From assembly GCA_900551075.1 (NCBI GenBank), contig URVB01000007.1:1-64000 (forward strand): a stretch of 64,000 nt of DNA. Reading direction: 5' to 3'. Positions 8,370-16,872 of this stretch are shown here, one piece after another. The notes under the pieces are model-generated. The model was not told where the DNA came from. It saw nothing but the letters and a program-made list of their open reading frames with translations, and did no database searches. Source of the stretch: an uncultured Blautia sp. (GTDB lineage Bacteria > Bacillota > Clostridia > Lachnospirales > Lachnospiraceae). The position numbers and the translations under genes are program-made. Every line of letters begins with the position of its first letter. Within the stretch, counting starts at the first letter, position 1.

Positions 8370-8873
8370 ATGGATGTACAGGAATTAGTTGGAATTGTGC
8401 CGTGGACATTCATTGCACAGATTTGCAACCTTTTTATCCAGGTTTATCTTATTAAGCGCTTCTTATTTAAGCCGATCAATGCGATGCTGGAGAAGCGCAG
8501 GGCTATGGCAGATGCAGAAATCCGTGATGCCCAAAAGGCGAAGGATGAAGCACATGCGATCAGGACGGAATATGAGCAGAATATGCTGGAGGCCAGGAGC
8601 AAGGCAAACGAAATTCTGGCAACAGCGCAGAAAACTGCTGCCGTCCAGAGTGAGCAGATGCTCCGGGAGGCTTCCCGGCAGGCGGCCGACATGAAGGCAA
8701 AGGCTGAAAGCGATATTGCGCAGGAAAAGAGAAAAGCTGTCAATGAGATTAAAGATGAAATTGGCGGTATGGCCATGGAGATAGCCGGAAAAGTAATTGA
8801 GCGTGAAATCTGTGAAGAAGACCATGCGAAACTAATTGATGAATTTATTGCGAATGTAGGTGAGGCATCATGA
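8370..8873 (+). CDS. atpF: F1Fo ATP synthase subunit b (operon 1)
   Basis: 167 residues: one N-terminal membrane helix (about 11-30) and a long charged, Ala-rich coiled coil forming the peripheral stalk, typical of b. Start chosen at 8370 because AGGAGGT lies eight bases upstream; an in-frame start at 8325 would overlap the atpE stop. The last codons overlap atpH (ATGA), so translation is probably coupled. Confidence 0.93.
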   Translation: MDVQELVGIVPWTFIAQICNLFIQVYLIKRFLFKPINAMLEKRRAMADAEIRDAQKAKDEAHAIRTEYEQNMLEARSKANEILATAQKTAAVQSEQMLREASRQAADMKAKAESDIAQEKRKAVNEIKDEIGGMAMEIAGKVIEREICEEDHAKLIDEFIANVGEAS

Positions 8874-9409
8874 CTCAGACTGCCAGGATTTACGGAGACA
8901 GCTTATACGACCTGGCTGCCGAAGAACAGCTCACAGACGCGATGATGCAGCAAATGCCGGAAATCCGGAAGATGTTCCGTGAAAATCCGGATTATCTGAA
9001 GCTTCTTGGCGAACCGTCCATTCCGAAGCAGGAAAGGATCGGACTGATAGAGACTGCATTTGGCGGGCAGGCAGAGCAGTATTTGGTGAATTTTTTGAAA
9101 TTGCTGTGTGAACGGAACATTCTAATGGAATTTGCGGGATGCTGCGAGGAATTTACACGGCGCTACAATGCAGATCATGGAATTGCAGAGGCAGTCGTGA
9201 CCAGTGCGGTTGCTTTGAATGCGGAGCAGATGGCAGCTTTAAAAGAAAAGCTGGAAAAAATCAGCGGGAAACAGGTTTCCCTGATTCAGAAGACAGATGC
9301 TTCCGTACTGGCAGGTCTGCGTGTGGAGTTGGAAGGAAAACAGCTTGATGGAACGGTGCAGAGCCGCCTGTCGGGTATTTCACAAAGAATGAAAGAAACG
9401 GTGATGTAG
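8870..9409 (+). CDS. atpH: F1Fo ATP synthase subunit delta/OSCP (operon 1)
   Basis: 179 residues, normal length for delta, which clamps the top of F1 to the b stalk. Family features: ARIYGDSLYDLA at the start, KLLGEPSIPKQERIGLIE, VNFLKLLCERN, and the C-terminal DASVLAGLRVELEGKQLDG block. It overlaps atpF by four bases. In operon 2 this subunit is instead fused to alpha, which makes this separate copy a useful comparison. Confidence 0.93.
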   Translation: MTQTARIYGDSLYDLAAEEQLTDAMMQQMPEIRKMFRENPDYLKLLGEPSIPKQERIGLIETAFGGQAEQYLVNFLKLLCERNILMEFAGCCEEFTRRYNADHGIAEAVVTSAVALNAEQMAALKEKLEKISGKQVSLIQKTDASVLAGLRVELEGKQLDGTVQSRLSGISQRMKETVM

Positions 9410-9412
9410 GTG

Positions 9413-9432
9413 ATGCTTCCTGTATGAAGCAT
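9413..9432 (+). other. Intercistronic hairpin before atpA
   Basis: ATGCTTC (9413-9419) pairs perfectly with GAAGCAT (9426-9432) between the atpH stop and the atpA start. There is no T run, so it is more likely an mRNA processing or stability element than a terminator. Confidence 0.5.
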
Positions 9433-9473
9433 TGTCTCGCTGAAATAATAGTTTAAAGGATGGGAATGGAAAC

Positions 9474-11003
9474 ATGCAATTAAAACCTGAAGAAATATCC
9501 AAAGTCATCCGCAGCCAGATTAAATACTATGAGAATGCGATTCAGCAGAATGAAACAGGAACCATTTTGATGGTAGGTGATGGAATTGCCAGAGCCAGCG
9601 GCCTTGTAAACTGTATGGCCGGAGAACTGCTGGAGTTTGAGGATGGCAGCTTTGGTATGGCGCAGAACCTGGAAGAAAACAGCGTGTCCATTGTATTATT
9701 TGGTTCCGATGAGAATATTGGTGAGGGCCAGACTGTAAAGCGTACAGGCAAGGTTGTGTCCGTACCTGTTGGAGAAGGTATGATCGGTCGTGTTGTAAAT
9801 GCACTGGGACAGCCTATCGATGGTGCAGGCCCTATTGTGACGGATGAATATCGGGCAATCGAAAGCCCGGCACCTGGTATCTGTGAAAGAAAGTCTGTAC
9901 ACGAGCCGCTTCAGACAGGTATCAAGGCAATTGACTCCATGGTACCGATCGGACGCGGACAGCGCGAGCTGATCATCGGAGACCGGCAGACAGGCAAAAC
10001 AACTCTGGCTGTAGATACCATTATCAACCAGAAGGGCCAGGATGTTATCTGTATTTATGTGGCTATCGGACAGAAACGTTCTACCGTAGCGACTCTGGTA
10101 GAGAACCTTACCAGGAGCGGCGCTATGGATTATACCATCGTGGTAGCAGCAACTGCTTCTGAAGCAAGTCCGCTGCAGTACATTGCACCGTATTCCGGAT
10201 GTGCAATGGGCGAATATTTTATGAACAAAGGCAGACATGTGCTGATTATCTATGATGATCTGAGTAAGCATGCAGTTGCCTATCGTGCACTTTCTCTTTT
10301 GATTCGCCGCCCGCCCGGACGTGAGGCGTATCCCGGAGATGTTTTCTATCTGCATTCCAGACTTCTGGAGCGTGCAGCAAAGCTGGATGAGGAGCATGGA
10401 GGCGGTTCTCTGACTGCGCTGCCGCTCATTGAGACGCAGGCCGGAGACGTATCTGCATATATTCCGACCAATGTTATTTCTATTACAGATGGTCAGATTT
10501 TCCTGGAAACAGAACTGTTCCATTCCGGTGTTATGCCGGCTGTTAACCCTGGTATTTCCGTATCCCGAGTTGGTGGAAATGCCCAGATCAAGGCAATGAA
10601 AAAGGTTGCCGGAACTTTGAAGCTGATTTACTCCCAGTACCGTGAGCTGCAGAGCTTTGCGCAGTTCGGTTCTGATCTGGATGCTGATACCAAGTCTCGT
10701 CTGGAACAGGGTGCCCGCATTGTGGAGGTTCTGAAGCAGAGCCAGAACGCACCGGTTCCTGTTGAAAAACAGGTGGCAATTCTTTATGCAGTTACCAAGG
10801 GCATTTTATCCAGGGTAGATGTAGAAGACGTCAGAGCATATGAAAGCGGCCTGTTCACCCATCTGGATGCGGATTCCGAAGGAGCTGCCGTTATGCAGGA
10901 GATCCGTACTACCGGAAAATTGGAGCAGGATACGGAAGAAAAGCTGAAAAAAGTATTGGAAGCCTATACAGAAAGCTTTTTGAATACAAGACCTGAGAAA
11001 TAG
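9474..11003 (+). CDS. atpA: F1 ATP synthase subunit alpha (operon 1)
   Basis: 509 residues, full length. Non-catalytic nucleotide-binding subunit of F1 (three per enzyme). Walker A GDRQTGKT is at 169-176, as in E. coli; the signature block PAVNPGISVSRVGG is present. The N-terminus begins PEEISKVIRSQI, the usual delta-binding helix. It follows a 64-base gap with a hairpin and AAAGGATGGG before the ATG. Confidence 0.97.
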   Translation: MQLKPEEISKVIRSQIKYYENAIQQNETGTILMVGDGIARASGLVNCMAGELLEFEDGSFGMAQNLEENSVSIVLFGSDENIGEGQTVKRTGKVVSVPVGEGMIGRVVNALGQPIDGAGPIVTDEYRAIESPAPGICERKSVHEPLQTGIKAIDSMVPIGRGQRELIIGDRQTGKTTLAVDTIINQKGQDVICIYVAIGQKRSTVATLVENLTRSGAMDYTIVVAATASEASPLQYIAPYSGCAMGEYFMNKGRHVLIIYDDLSKHAVAYRALSLLIRRPPGREAYPGDVFYLHSRLLERAAKLDEEHGGGSLTALPLIETQAGDVSAYIPTNVISITDGQIFLETELFHSGVMPAVNPGISVSRVGGNAQIKAMKKVAGTLKLIYSQYRELQSFAQFGSDLDADTKSRLEQGARIVEVLKQSQNAPVPVEKQVAILYAVTKGILSRVDVEDVRAYESGLFTHLDADSEGAAVMQEIRTTGKLEQDTEEKLKKVLEAYTESFLNTRPEK

Positions 11004-11023
11004 AGTGATTAGGAGGACCCGAT

Positions 11024-11890
11024 ATGGCTGCAAACATGAAATCGGTAAAACTGCGTATTAAAAGTGTGCAGAGCACCATGCAGATTACTAAGGCAATGGA
11101 ACTTGTGGCATCCTCCAAACTGCGTAAGGCAAAGGAACGTGCAGAAACCTGCCGGCCTTATTTCCGGGAGCTTCATCAGACACTGCAGGACATTGCACAG
11201 GACAATACAGATTTTTCCTCCATTTATGCAAAGGAAGCAGAAAACGAAAAATACTGTTATGTTGTGATTGCCGGTGACCGCGGACTTGCAGGGGGATACA
11301 ATGCAAATCTGTTCAAATGTCTGGAAGCGGAGAGTGCCGGTAAGGATTATGTGGTTCTGCCTGTTGGAAAAAAAGCAGTCGAATATTTCCATCGGAAAGG
11401 AATTCCATGCGTGACGGAGGCATTCGCAGAGATTGCGGATATTTCTGTGGCGGATTGTTTCGAAATGGCAAACCTGCTGTGTGCGGAATTCCAGAAAGGT
11501 GCGTTTGGGCATATTGAATTGTGTTTTACGAATTTTGTTTCTATGCTGTCTCAGCAGCCGGAGGTATTTTCCATGCTTCCTTTGACCGACATGGCAAAGG
11601 AAGAGCTGCCAGGGGAGGAACAGGGGCGGATCCGTGAGCTGATTTTATATGAGCCGGACAGTACGGAGGTATTCAATGCGATTGTTCCGGAATATCTGGC
11701 AGGTCTGATCTATGGCGGTGTCTGCGAGGGACTTGCCAGTGAGCTGGCTGCCAGACGTATGGCGATGGAGGCTGCGACGGGCAATGCCCAGGAGATGATT
11801 GAGAAGCTGAATCTGTATTACAACAGAGCTCGTCAGGCCAGCATAACGCAGGAAATTACGGAGATTGTTGCAGGCTCAGAAGGCTTGTAG
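11024..11890 (+). CDS. atpG: F1 ATP synthase subunit gamma (operon 1)
   Basis: 288 residues, the central rotor shaft. Both termini show the coiled-coil signatures: LRIKSVQSTMQITKAMELVA at the N-terminus and NAQEMIEKLNLYYNRARQA, then ITQEITEIV, at the C-terminus. VIAGDRGLAGGYN is the conserved inner block. AGGAGG precedes the ATG; 20 bases separate it from atpA. Confidence 0.95.
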   Translation: MAANMKSVKLRIKSVQSTMQITKAMELVASSKLRKAKERAETCRPYFRELHQTLQDIAQDNTDFSSIYAKEAENEKYCYVVIAGDRGLAGGYNANLFKCLEAESAGKDYVVLPVGKKAVEYFHRKGIPCVTEAFAEIADISVADCFEMANLLCAEFQKGAFGHIELCFTNFVSMLSQQPEVFSMLPLTDMAKEELPGEEQGRIRELILYEPDSTEVFNAIVPEYLAGLIYGGVCEGLASELAARRMAMEAATGNAQEMIEKLNLYYNRARQASITQEITEIVAGSEGL

Positions 11891-11901
11891 GCAAAAGATA
11901 A

Positions 11902-11928
11902 GCAGCGGTTGTAAAGTGTATCCGCTGC
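11902..11928 (+). other. Intercistronic hairpin before atpD
   Basis: GCAGCGG (11902-11908) with CCGCTGC (11922-11928), a GC-rich 7-bp stem in the 111-base atpG-atpD gap, no T run. It mirrors the hairpin before atpA. Confidence 0.5.
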
Positions 11929-12001
11929 AGATGAGAGTGTTCATAGCGCGCAAGATGAGCATTCGAAGCATATAGAGAATCATATTAGAGGAGATTCAGG
12001 A

Positions 12002-13396
12002 ATGAGCGAAAAACATACTGGCGAAGTTGTACAGGTCATCGGTCCGGTTTTGGACATCCGCTTTGCGCACGATGAACTGCCTGCACTTCTCAATGCTATA
12101 GAAATTGATAATAAAGGCGTGAAGCTGACGGCTGAAGTTGCGCAGCAGATCGGTGACAATACAGTACGTTGTATTGCAATGAATTCCACCGATGGTCTGG
12201 TGCGGGGAACGAAAGCCGTAGATACAGGAAAGCCGATTGCTGTTCCGGTAGGTGAGGAATGTCTGGGACGTGTGTTCAATCTTCTGGGTGATCCGGTGGA
12301 TAATCTTCCGGCGCCGGAGGCGAAGGAATACTGGCCGATTCATCGTCCGGCCCCGGCTTATGAAGAGCAGACACCGGCAACGGAGATTTTGGAAACAGGA
12401 ATCAAGGTCGTAGATTTGATCTGCCCATATGCGAAGGGCGGCAAGATCGGTCTGTTCGGCGGTGCGGGAGTCGGCAAGACGGTTCTGATCATGGAGCTGA
12501 TCCACAATGTAGCGACAGCCCATGGCGGACTTTCCGTATTTACCGGTGTAGGAGAGCGTACCCGTGAAGGAAACGACCTCTATAATGAAATGAAAGAAAG
12601 CGGAGTTATCGACAAAACTGCCCTGGTATACGGACAGATGAATGAGCCGCCTGGAGCACGTATGCGTGTAGGTCTTTCCGGGCTTACCATGGCAGAGTAT
12701 TTCCGCGATGTAAAAAATCAGGACGTGCTTTTGTTTATTGATAATATTTTCCGTTTTACACAGGCCGGTTCAGAGGTTTCTGCTCTTTTGGGGCGTATGC
12801 CTTCTGCCGTAGGCTACCAGCCCACGCTGGCAACGGAAATGGGTGCCCTTCAGGAGCGTATTACTTCTACGAGAAAAGGTTCCATTACCTCTGTTCAGGC
12901 AGTTTATGTGCCGGCGGATGACTTGACGGACCCGGCTCCGGCAACTACGTTCTCACATTTGGATGCTACCACCGTATTGTCCCGTGATATTGCCAGCCAG
13001 GGTATTTATCCGGCAGTGGATCCTCTGGATTCTACCAGCCGTATTCTTTCCCCTGAGGTTGTAGGAACGGAACATTATGAAATTGCCCGTGCAGTGCAGA
13101 GAGTACTGCAGCGTTACAAAGAGCTTCAGGATATCATTGCCATCATGGGTATGGACGAATTGTCAGAGGAGGATAAGCAGACGGTTAACCGTGCACGTAA
13201 GGTGCAGCGTTTTCTGTCTCAGAGCTTCTCTGTAGCGGAACAGTTTACAGGTATGCCCGGACAGTATGTACCGCTGAAGGAAACTCTGCGCGGCTTCAGG
13301 ATGATCTTAAACGGCGAGTGTGATGAGGTTCCGGAGAGCTGCTTCCTGTTTGCCGGATCCATTGACGAAGTTTTTGAAAAAGCAAAGAATCAGTAA
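12002..13396 (+). CDS. atpD: F1 ATP synthase subunit beta (operon 1)
   Basis: 464 residues, the catalytic subunit. Walker A GGAGVGKT is at 153-160; GERTREGND carries the catalytic Glu, and LLFIDNIFRFTQAGSEVSAL is the Walker B region; the DELSEEDK catch-loop motif follows. Start ATG at 12002 with GGAGATT upstream. Confidence 0.97.
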   Translation: MSEKHTGEVVQVIGPVLDIRFAHDELPALLNAIEIDNKGVKLTAEVAQQIGDNTVRCIAMNSTDGLVRGTKAVDTGKPIAVPVGEECLGRVFNLLGDPVDNLPAPEAKEYWPIHRPAPAYEEQTPATEILETGIKVVDLICPYAKGGKIGLFGGAGVGKTVLIMELIHNVATAHGGLSVFTGVGERTREGNDLYNEMKESGVIDKTALVYGQMNEPPGARMRVGLSGLTMAEYFRDVKNQDVLLFIDNIFRFTQAGSEVSALLGRMPSAVGYQPTLATEMGALQERITSTRKGSITSVQAVYVPADDLTDPAPATTFSHLDATTVLSRDIASQGIYPAVDPLDSTSRILSPEVVGTEHYEIARAVQRVLQRYKELQDIIAIMGMDELSEEDKQTVNRARKVQRFLSQSFSVAEQFTGMPGQYVPLKETLRGFRMILNGECDEVPESCFLFAGSIDEVFEKAKNQ

Positions 13397-13408
13397 AGGA
13401 GGCTGTCT

Positions 13409-13810
13409 ATGAAGACCTTCCCATTACGTATCGGTACACCGGACGGCCTGCTGTTTGAAGGTGAAGTGGAGCGCATTGTCTGCAGAAGCATTACAGGTGA
13501 TTTAGCTGTTCTTGCCGGACATTGTAATTTCTGTACGGCTCTTGGTATGGGGGAAGCCCATGTTGTGCTGGAGGATGGTACAAGACGGGAAGCCGCCTGT
13601 ATCGGGGGGATGCTTTCCATGATGAACGGAACCTGCCGCCTGCTGGCGACTACCTGGGAGTGGCAGGAAGACATTGATGCAGAAAGAGCGGCAAAAGCGA
13701 AAAAGAACGCAGAGGAGCTGTTGTCCAAGGGCGGTTTGACGGACCGTGAATATAAAATAGCAGAAGCAAAGCTCCACAGAGCATTGGTGCGGTTGAGTGT
13801 AAAAGAATAA
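13409..13810 (+). CDS. atpC: F1 ATP synthase subunit epsilon (operon 1)
   Basis: 133 residues, normal length: N-terminal beta sandwich (PDGLLFEGEVERIVC, then GDLAVLAGH) and two C-terminal helices rich in Ala and Lys. It couples rotation and can inhibit ATP hydrolysis. AAAGGAGG precedes the ATG, 12 bases after atpD. Last gene of the operon. Confidence 0.94.
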   Translation: MKTFPLRIGTPDGLLFEGEVERIVCRSITGDLAVLAGHCNFCTALGMGEAHVVLEDGTRREAACIGGMLSMMNGTCRLLATTWEWQEDIDAERAAKAKKNAEELLSKGGLTDREYKIAEAKLHRALVRLSVKE

Positions 13811-13826
13811 AAATATGAAACGTCAG

Positions 13827-13856
13827 CAGCGCAGTCTTATTGGGACTGCGCTGTTT
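13827..13856 (+). terminator. Terminator of ATP synthase operon 1
   Basis: Perfect 10-bp GC-rich stem CAGCGCAGTC (13827-13836) with GACTGCGCTG (13844-13853), followed by only three T. It lies 16 bases after the atpC stop. Confidence 0.75.
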
Positions 13857-13891
13857 GTTGTGATACGTTATATACGGGGGCGGAGGTCTTG

Positions 13892-14017
13892 TCACCTTTT
13901 AGCCGCCGTTTCTATTGGCGTCAGGGCGTCATAAAGATGAAAATTTTTTAGTTCTGTATCTTCCCGTATTTTGATACGAGTTTTATTGCGGCATATAGGG
14001 CATAGCAGCCATTCCAC
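13892..14017 (-). pseudogene. Remnant of a cysteine-rich KTR-type small protein
   Basis: From a GTG at 14017 the frame reads EWLLCPICRNKTRIKIRED and then TELKNF, which closely resembles the small CxxC 'KTR' protein often encoded next to resistance genes on Tn916-like elements. After KNF the sequence departs from the expected second CxxC half, so it is truncated or frameshifted. It lies directly downstream of the MATE gene on the same strand. Family assignment is from memory of the motif. Confidence 0.55.
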
Positions 14018-14022
14018 TTGTT

Positions 14023-15399
14023 TTATAGCTGTATCCCCTTGTCTATATGAGGTATTAGCTTTTTCTTTTCCCATACTTTATTTTTGAAGTATAGTAAACC
14101 AACTGCCGCAGGTAATATCGGAGAAACTGCTTGTCCGATATATACGCCTGAAAATCCAATATTAACCACAAAAGCTAACAGCCAACTTACAGGAAGCCGG
14201 ACAAATACTGCGTCTAAAAGAGCATTTACCATAGCGATATTCGCTGTTCCAATGCCGATAGCAAAGGAGTCAAATGTGTACATAGCTGCATAAATCAGAC
14301 TGTTTATTCCACAACATATTCTTAGGTACAATATTCCGTCCTTAATGACCTCAGGACTTTCTGGTTCAAATAGCGTGATGATTTGTTCCGCAAATAATTG
14401 TACGATTACAACGACGATAAAAGTAATAAGCACATTCAAACGTAGTCCGGTTTTTGTTGTCTTTTTTACACGCTCTATGTCATTTGCTCCCATATTTTGG
14501 CCTGCCATGGCAGTTACAGCTTGTCCGATTGCCCAACAGGGCATACCCGCGAATGTATTGATTTTAAGTCCAACACCGGATGCAGCGGCAACTGATACAC
14601 CAAAATTATTGAGCATACCTGTAATCAAAAGATAAGAGATGTTGACGACTACCATTTGAATGGCGGTAGGTAGTCCAATTTTCAAAACAGCCACCAATTT
14701 ATCTGATTTTATAACAAAGTGCTTCAACTTAAAATCAAAGATAAAGTTTTTCCTTTTCAGATGAATGATGGAAACCAAAAGTGAGGTGCCCTGTGAAAAT
14801 GTCGTTGCATAAGCGGCACCTGCGGTTCCCATATCAAGCAGGCCTACTAAAATCAAGTCCAGAAAGACATTTACAATCGTTGCAATCGTTATGAAGTAGA
14901 GAGGACTTTTAGAATCTCCAAACCCCTTCATAATGGAACATACAGCGTTGTAACCAAATACGAATACGGTACCATAGCAAATGATTTTCATATATTCGCA
15001 GGCTTCTCGCATAGAAACCGCAGGAACGTTCAAAACTTGAAAAAGAGGTCTATATACAAGCAGTCCCCCGATAGTGACAATAAGTGAAGCCGCAAGAGAT
15101 ATGCCCAATAATGTTCCTACTGTTTCGATTTGAGCCTGTTCGTCGTTGGCTCCTTTATATTGGGCGATTAAAACAGTGCCCCCCATAGTAACACCAATAC
15201 AAATAGAATTGATAATAAAACTTATCATAGACGCATTACTGATTGCTGCAAGCCCTGTTTCACCGACAACATTTCCGACAACAAGCATATCAACAATACT
15301 GTAAAAAGATTGCAGCAAGTTCGCTAACAACAAAGGAAGCGCAAACATAATGAGCTTTTTTGGTACACTTCCTGTTGTCAAGTTTTGTTCTTCTTTCAT
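14023..15399 (-). CDS. MATE-family multidrug/Na+ or H+ antiporter
   Basis: 458 residues with about twelve membrane helices in two repeated halves. MATE features: LPLLLANLLQSFYSIVDMLV and VGNVVGETGLAA in helices 1-2, and GLPTAIQMVVVNISY opening the second half. These exporters expel drugs or metabolites using Na+ or H+ gradients; the substrate is unknown. Start chosen at 15399 (AAAGGAATTTGAC upstream); an in-frame extension to 15501 would cross a terminator hairpin. The coding region is more A+T rich than its neighbours and has its own promoter, leader peptide and attenuator, all suggesting horizontal arrival as a resistance-type cassette. Confidence 0.88.
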   Translation of the reverse strand: MKEEQNLTTGSVPKKLIMFALPLLLANLLQSFYSIVDMLVVGNVVGETGLAAISNASMISFIINSICIGVTMGGTVLIAQYKGANDEQAQIETVGTLLGISLAASLIVTIGGLLVYRPLFQVLNVPAVSMREACEYMKIICYGTVFVFGYNAVCSIMKGFGDSKSPLYFITIATIVNVFLDLILVGLLDMGTAGAAYATTFSQGTSLLVSIIHLKRKNFIFDFKLKHFVIKSDKLVAVLKIGLPTAIQMVVVNISYLLITGMLNNFGVSVAAASGVGLKINTFAGMPCWAIGQAVTAMAGQNMGANDIERVKKTTKTGLRLNVLITFIVVVIVQLFAEQIITLFEPESPEVIKDGILYLRICCGINSLIYAAMYTFDSFAIGIGTANIAMVNALLDAVFVRLPVSWLLAFVVNIGFSGVYIGQAVSPILPAAVGLLYFKNKVWEKKKLIPHIDKGIQL

Positions 15400-15424
15400 T
15401 TTGTCAAATTCCTTTCTTAAACGT

Positions 15425-15463
15425 AAAAAAGCAGAGGGAAACACGATAAAGTGCGCCCTCTGC
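15425..15463 (-). terminator. Attenuator terminator in the MATE leader
   Basis: On the minus strand GCAGAGGG (15463-15456) pairs with CCCTCTGC (15438-15431), then six T (15430-15425) about 25 bases before the MATE start codon. An intrinsic terminator inside a leader implies regulated read-through. Confidence 0.8.
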
Positions 15464-15489
15464 TCAAAAAGCAATCGCCATAAACAAAA

Positions 15490-15517
15490 GGCAGCAGACA
15501 AAACATTGTCTACTGCC
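15490..15517 (-). promoter_or_regulatory. Second leader stem-loop upstream of the MATE gene
   Basis: GGCAGTAGACA pairs with TGTCTGCTGCC (one G-T wobble) and is followed on the minus strand by TTTT. It lies between the leader peptide and the attenuator and could be another terminator or a competing structure. Confidence 0.6.
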
Positions 15518-15583
15518 TAAACATCAAAATAAAACTATGAACACACGAACAAAACTCCAAACTATCAGTATGTTGGAGTAAAC

Positions 15584-15682
15584 CTAAGCGTAAATGTTCT
15601 TGTGTCCTTTAGGCTCCGTACAATGCTTTGAAATTTCAAATTGTGCGGAGCTATTTTCAATACAAAATTTCCCGAATAACAC
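15584..15682 (-). CDS. Predicted 32-residue leader peptide of the MATE operon
   Basis: The GTG at 15682 with AAAGGG eight bases upstream opens a 32-codon frame ending in TAG. It begins about 30 bases after the predicted transcription start and spans a strong stem (GCTCCGCACAAT at 15651-15640 with ATTGTACGGAGC at 15624-15613, one mismatch). Ribosomes on the leader would melt this stem, as expected in ribosome-mediated attenuation of antibiotic-resistance genes. That it is translated is inference. Confidence 0.5.
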   Translation of the reverse strand: MLFGKFCIENSSAQFEISKHCTEPKGHKNIYA

Positions 15683-15713
15683 TGTACTCACCCTTTCTTA
15701 GAAATTCGGTCTT

Positions 15714-15742
15714 ATTATAAACTTTTTAAGGTAGCTTGTCAA
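15714..15742 (-). promoter_or_regulatory. Consensus promoter of the MATE leader transcript
   Basis: On the minus strand: TTGACA (15742-15737), 17-base spacer, TATAAT (15719-15714); both boxes are perfect. The transcript would have a leader of about 300 nt. Confidence 0.85.
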
Positions 15743-15774
15743 TAGAGCAGTCTCGAGTGTGAGAAATTTATGCT

Positions 15775-16044
15775 CTATTTTGCTATCAAAATAGAATACC
15801 ATCTTGTTAATTTAACACATAAAATAATAGTGTTTTCATCATCAGAATTATTGTGACCGTTATCAATCCTGCCTTTTCCATGTGAAGTAGACCAATCTCC
15901 ACATATTCCCAAATCAGGATTTATTTTAATCTGTTTCATTTTGTTTGATAACGTATATGTAATTATATAAAACACCCCATTATCATAATGCGCATCTACA
16001 GTTCGTGCACCTGAAAAAATACCATTGATAGTTGCAAGATGTAA
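15775..16044 (-). pseudogene. Fragment of a pyridoxamine 5'-phosphate oxidase-family protein
   Basis: The frame reads LATINGIFSGARTVDAHYD, then FYIITYTLSNKMKQIKINPD and GICGDWSTSHGKG, matching the split-barrel flavin-binding family of small PNPOx-like proteins. The start is missing, and the expected NLGW-type continuation is garbled before the stop at 15775. About 90 of the usual 130-140 residues remain. It lies upstream of the MATE promoter and belongs to the same scarred block. Confidence 0.55.
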
Positions 16045-16273
16045 ACAATATATAATAAAAAGGCTTTGAATGCAAGCAGCAAGGCAGGCAGATAATCTTA
16101 AAAAGACGTAAAATTTCTGTGAAACCTTGAAAATTCTATGTTCTAATCAACGGACATATGATATATTCTTAAGAGGAGGCTTGGTTTTACAAGGCTTCCG
16201 AAAAGCTACTAACCGGAACTTTGGCTTGAGTAACTACGTATAAAGGGAATAGGAACAGGAGGTATTGTAAATA

Positions 16274-16747
16274 ATGAAAAATGAATATATTCCATTTACG
16301 ATTGGTAAGCAGAAGAGAATTGCCCTGATTGCCCATGATGGCAAAAAGCAGGAGCTGATTGAATGGTGCAACGAAAACAAGGAGATTCTGCAGCGGCATT
16401 TCCTCTGCGGAACAGGAACAACAGCACGGCTGATTGCAGATTATACCGGACTTCCGGTGAAGGGATATAACAGTGGTCCGCTGGGTGGCGACCAGCAGAT
16501 CGGCGCCAAGATCGTAGAAGGCGGTATCGATCTCGTTGTATTCTTTTCCGATCCGCTGGAAGCGCAGCCTCACGACCCGGATGTCAAAGCTTTGCTTCGT
16601 ATTGCGCAGGTCTATGATATTCCTATGGCGAATAATAAATCGACAGCAGATTTTATTATCACATCTTCTTACATGAATGAGGAGTATGTACATGAGGTAT
16701 TGAATTTTAATAAAAATATCGAGAATCGGGTAAAATCAATGCAGTAG
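16274..16747 (+). CDS. mgsA: Methylglyoxal synthase
   Basis: 157 residues. Converts dihydroxyacetone phosphate to methylglyoxal and phosphate, a bypass that relieves sugar-phosphate stress. Family blocks: IALIAHDGKK, CGTGTTARLI (phosphate binding), SGPLGGDQQIGA, VVFFSDPLEAQPHDPDVKAL with the catalytic Asp and His, and IPMANNKSTADF. AGGAGGT precedes the ATG by about ten bases. The preceding 230 bases (16045-16273) hold no gene. It sits upstream of the rhamnose island; methylglyoxal chemistry may link to deoxy-sugar catabolism, but that is only a guess. Confidence 0.95.
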   Translation: MKNEYIPFTIGKQKRIALIAHDGKKQELIEWCNENKEILQRHFLCGTGTTARLIADYTGLPVKGYNSGPLGGDQQIGAKIVEGGIDLVVFFSDPLEAQPHDPDVKALLRIAQVYDIPMANNKSTADFIITSSYMNEEYVHEVLNFNKNIENRVKSMQ

Positions 16748-16750
16748 TTT

Positions 16751-16856
16751 TATTACCTATTTTTTGGCGCACTTGCTGCGCCAATGATGGTATGCCTGAC
16801 AAGGTATTACCTATTTTTTGGCGCACCTGCTGCGCCAATGATGGTATGCCTGACAA
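16751..16856 (+). repeat. Two-copy tandem repeat after mgsA (52 bp unit, 54 bp period)
   Basis: The block beginning TATTACCTAT at 16751 is repeated at 16805 with one base changed (ACTTG to ACCTG). Each copy contains the small palindrome GGCGCA/TGCGCC. It lies just after the mgsA stop and is non-coding. Confidence 0.9.
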
Positions 16857-16872
16857 TTAAACAAGGACACGC

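Noticed and set aside
9696..10523. 275-codon minus-strand frame
   Set aside because: Antisense to atpA; no recognisable motif. A similar shadow occurs opposite the operon 2 alpha sequence.
16751..16856. Possible CRISPR array
   Set aside because: Only two adjacent copies with a 2-base gap and no spacers; no cas genes in the window.
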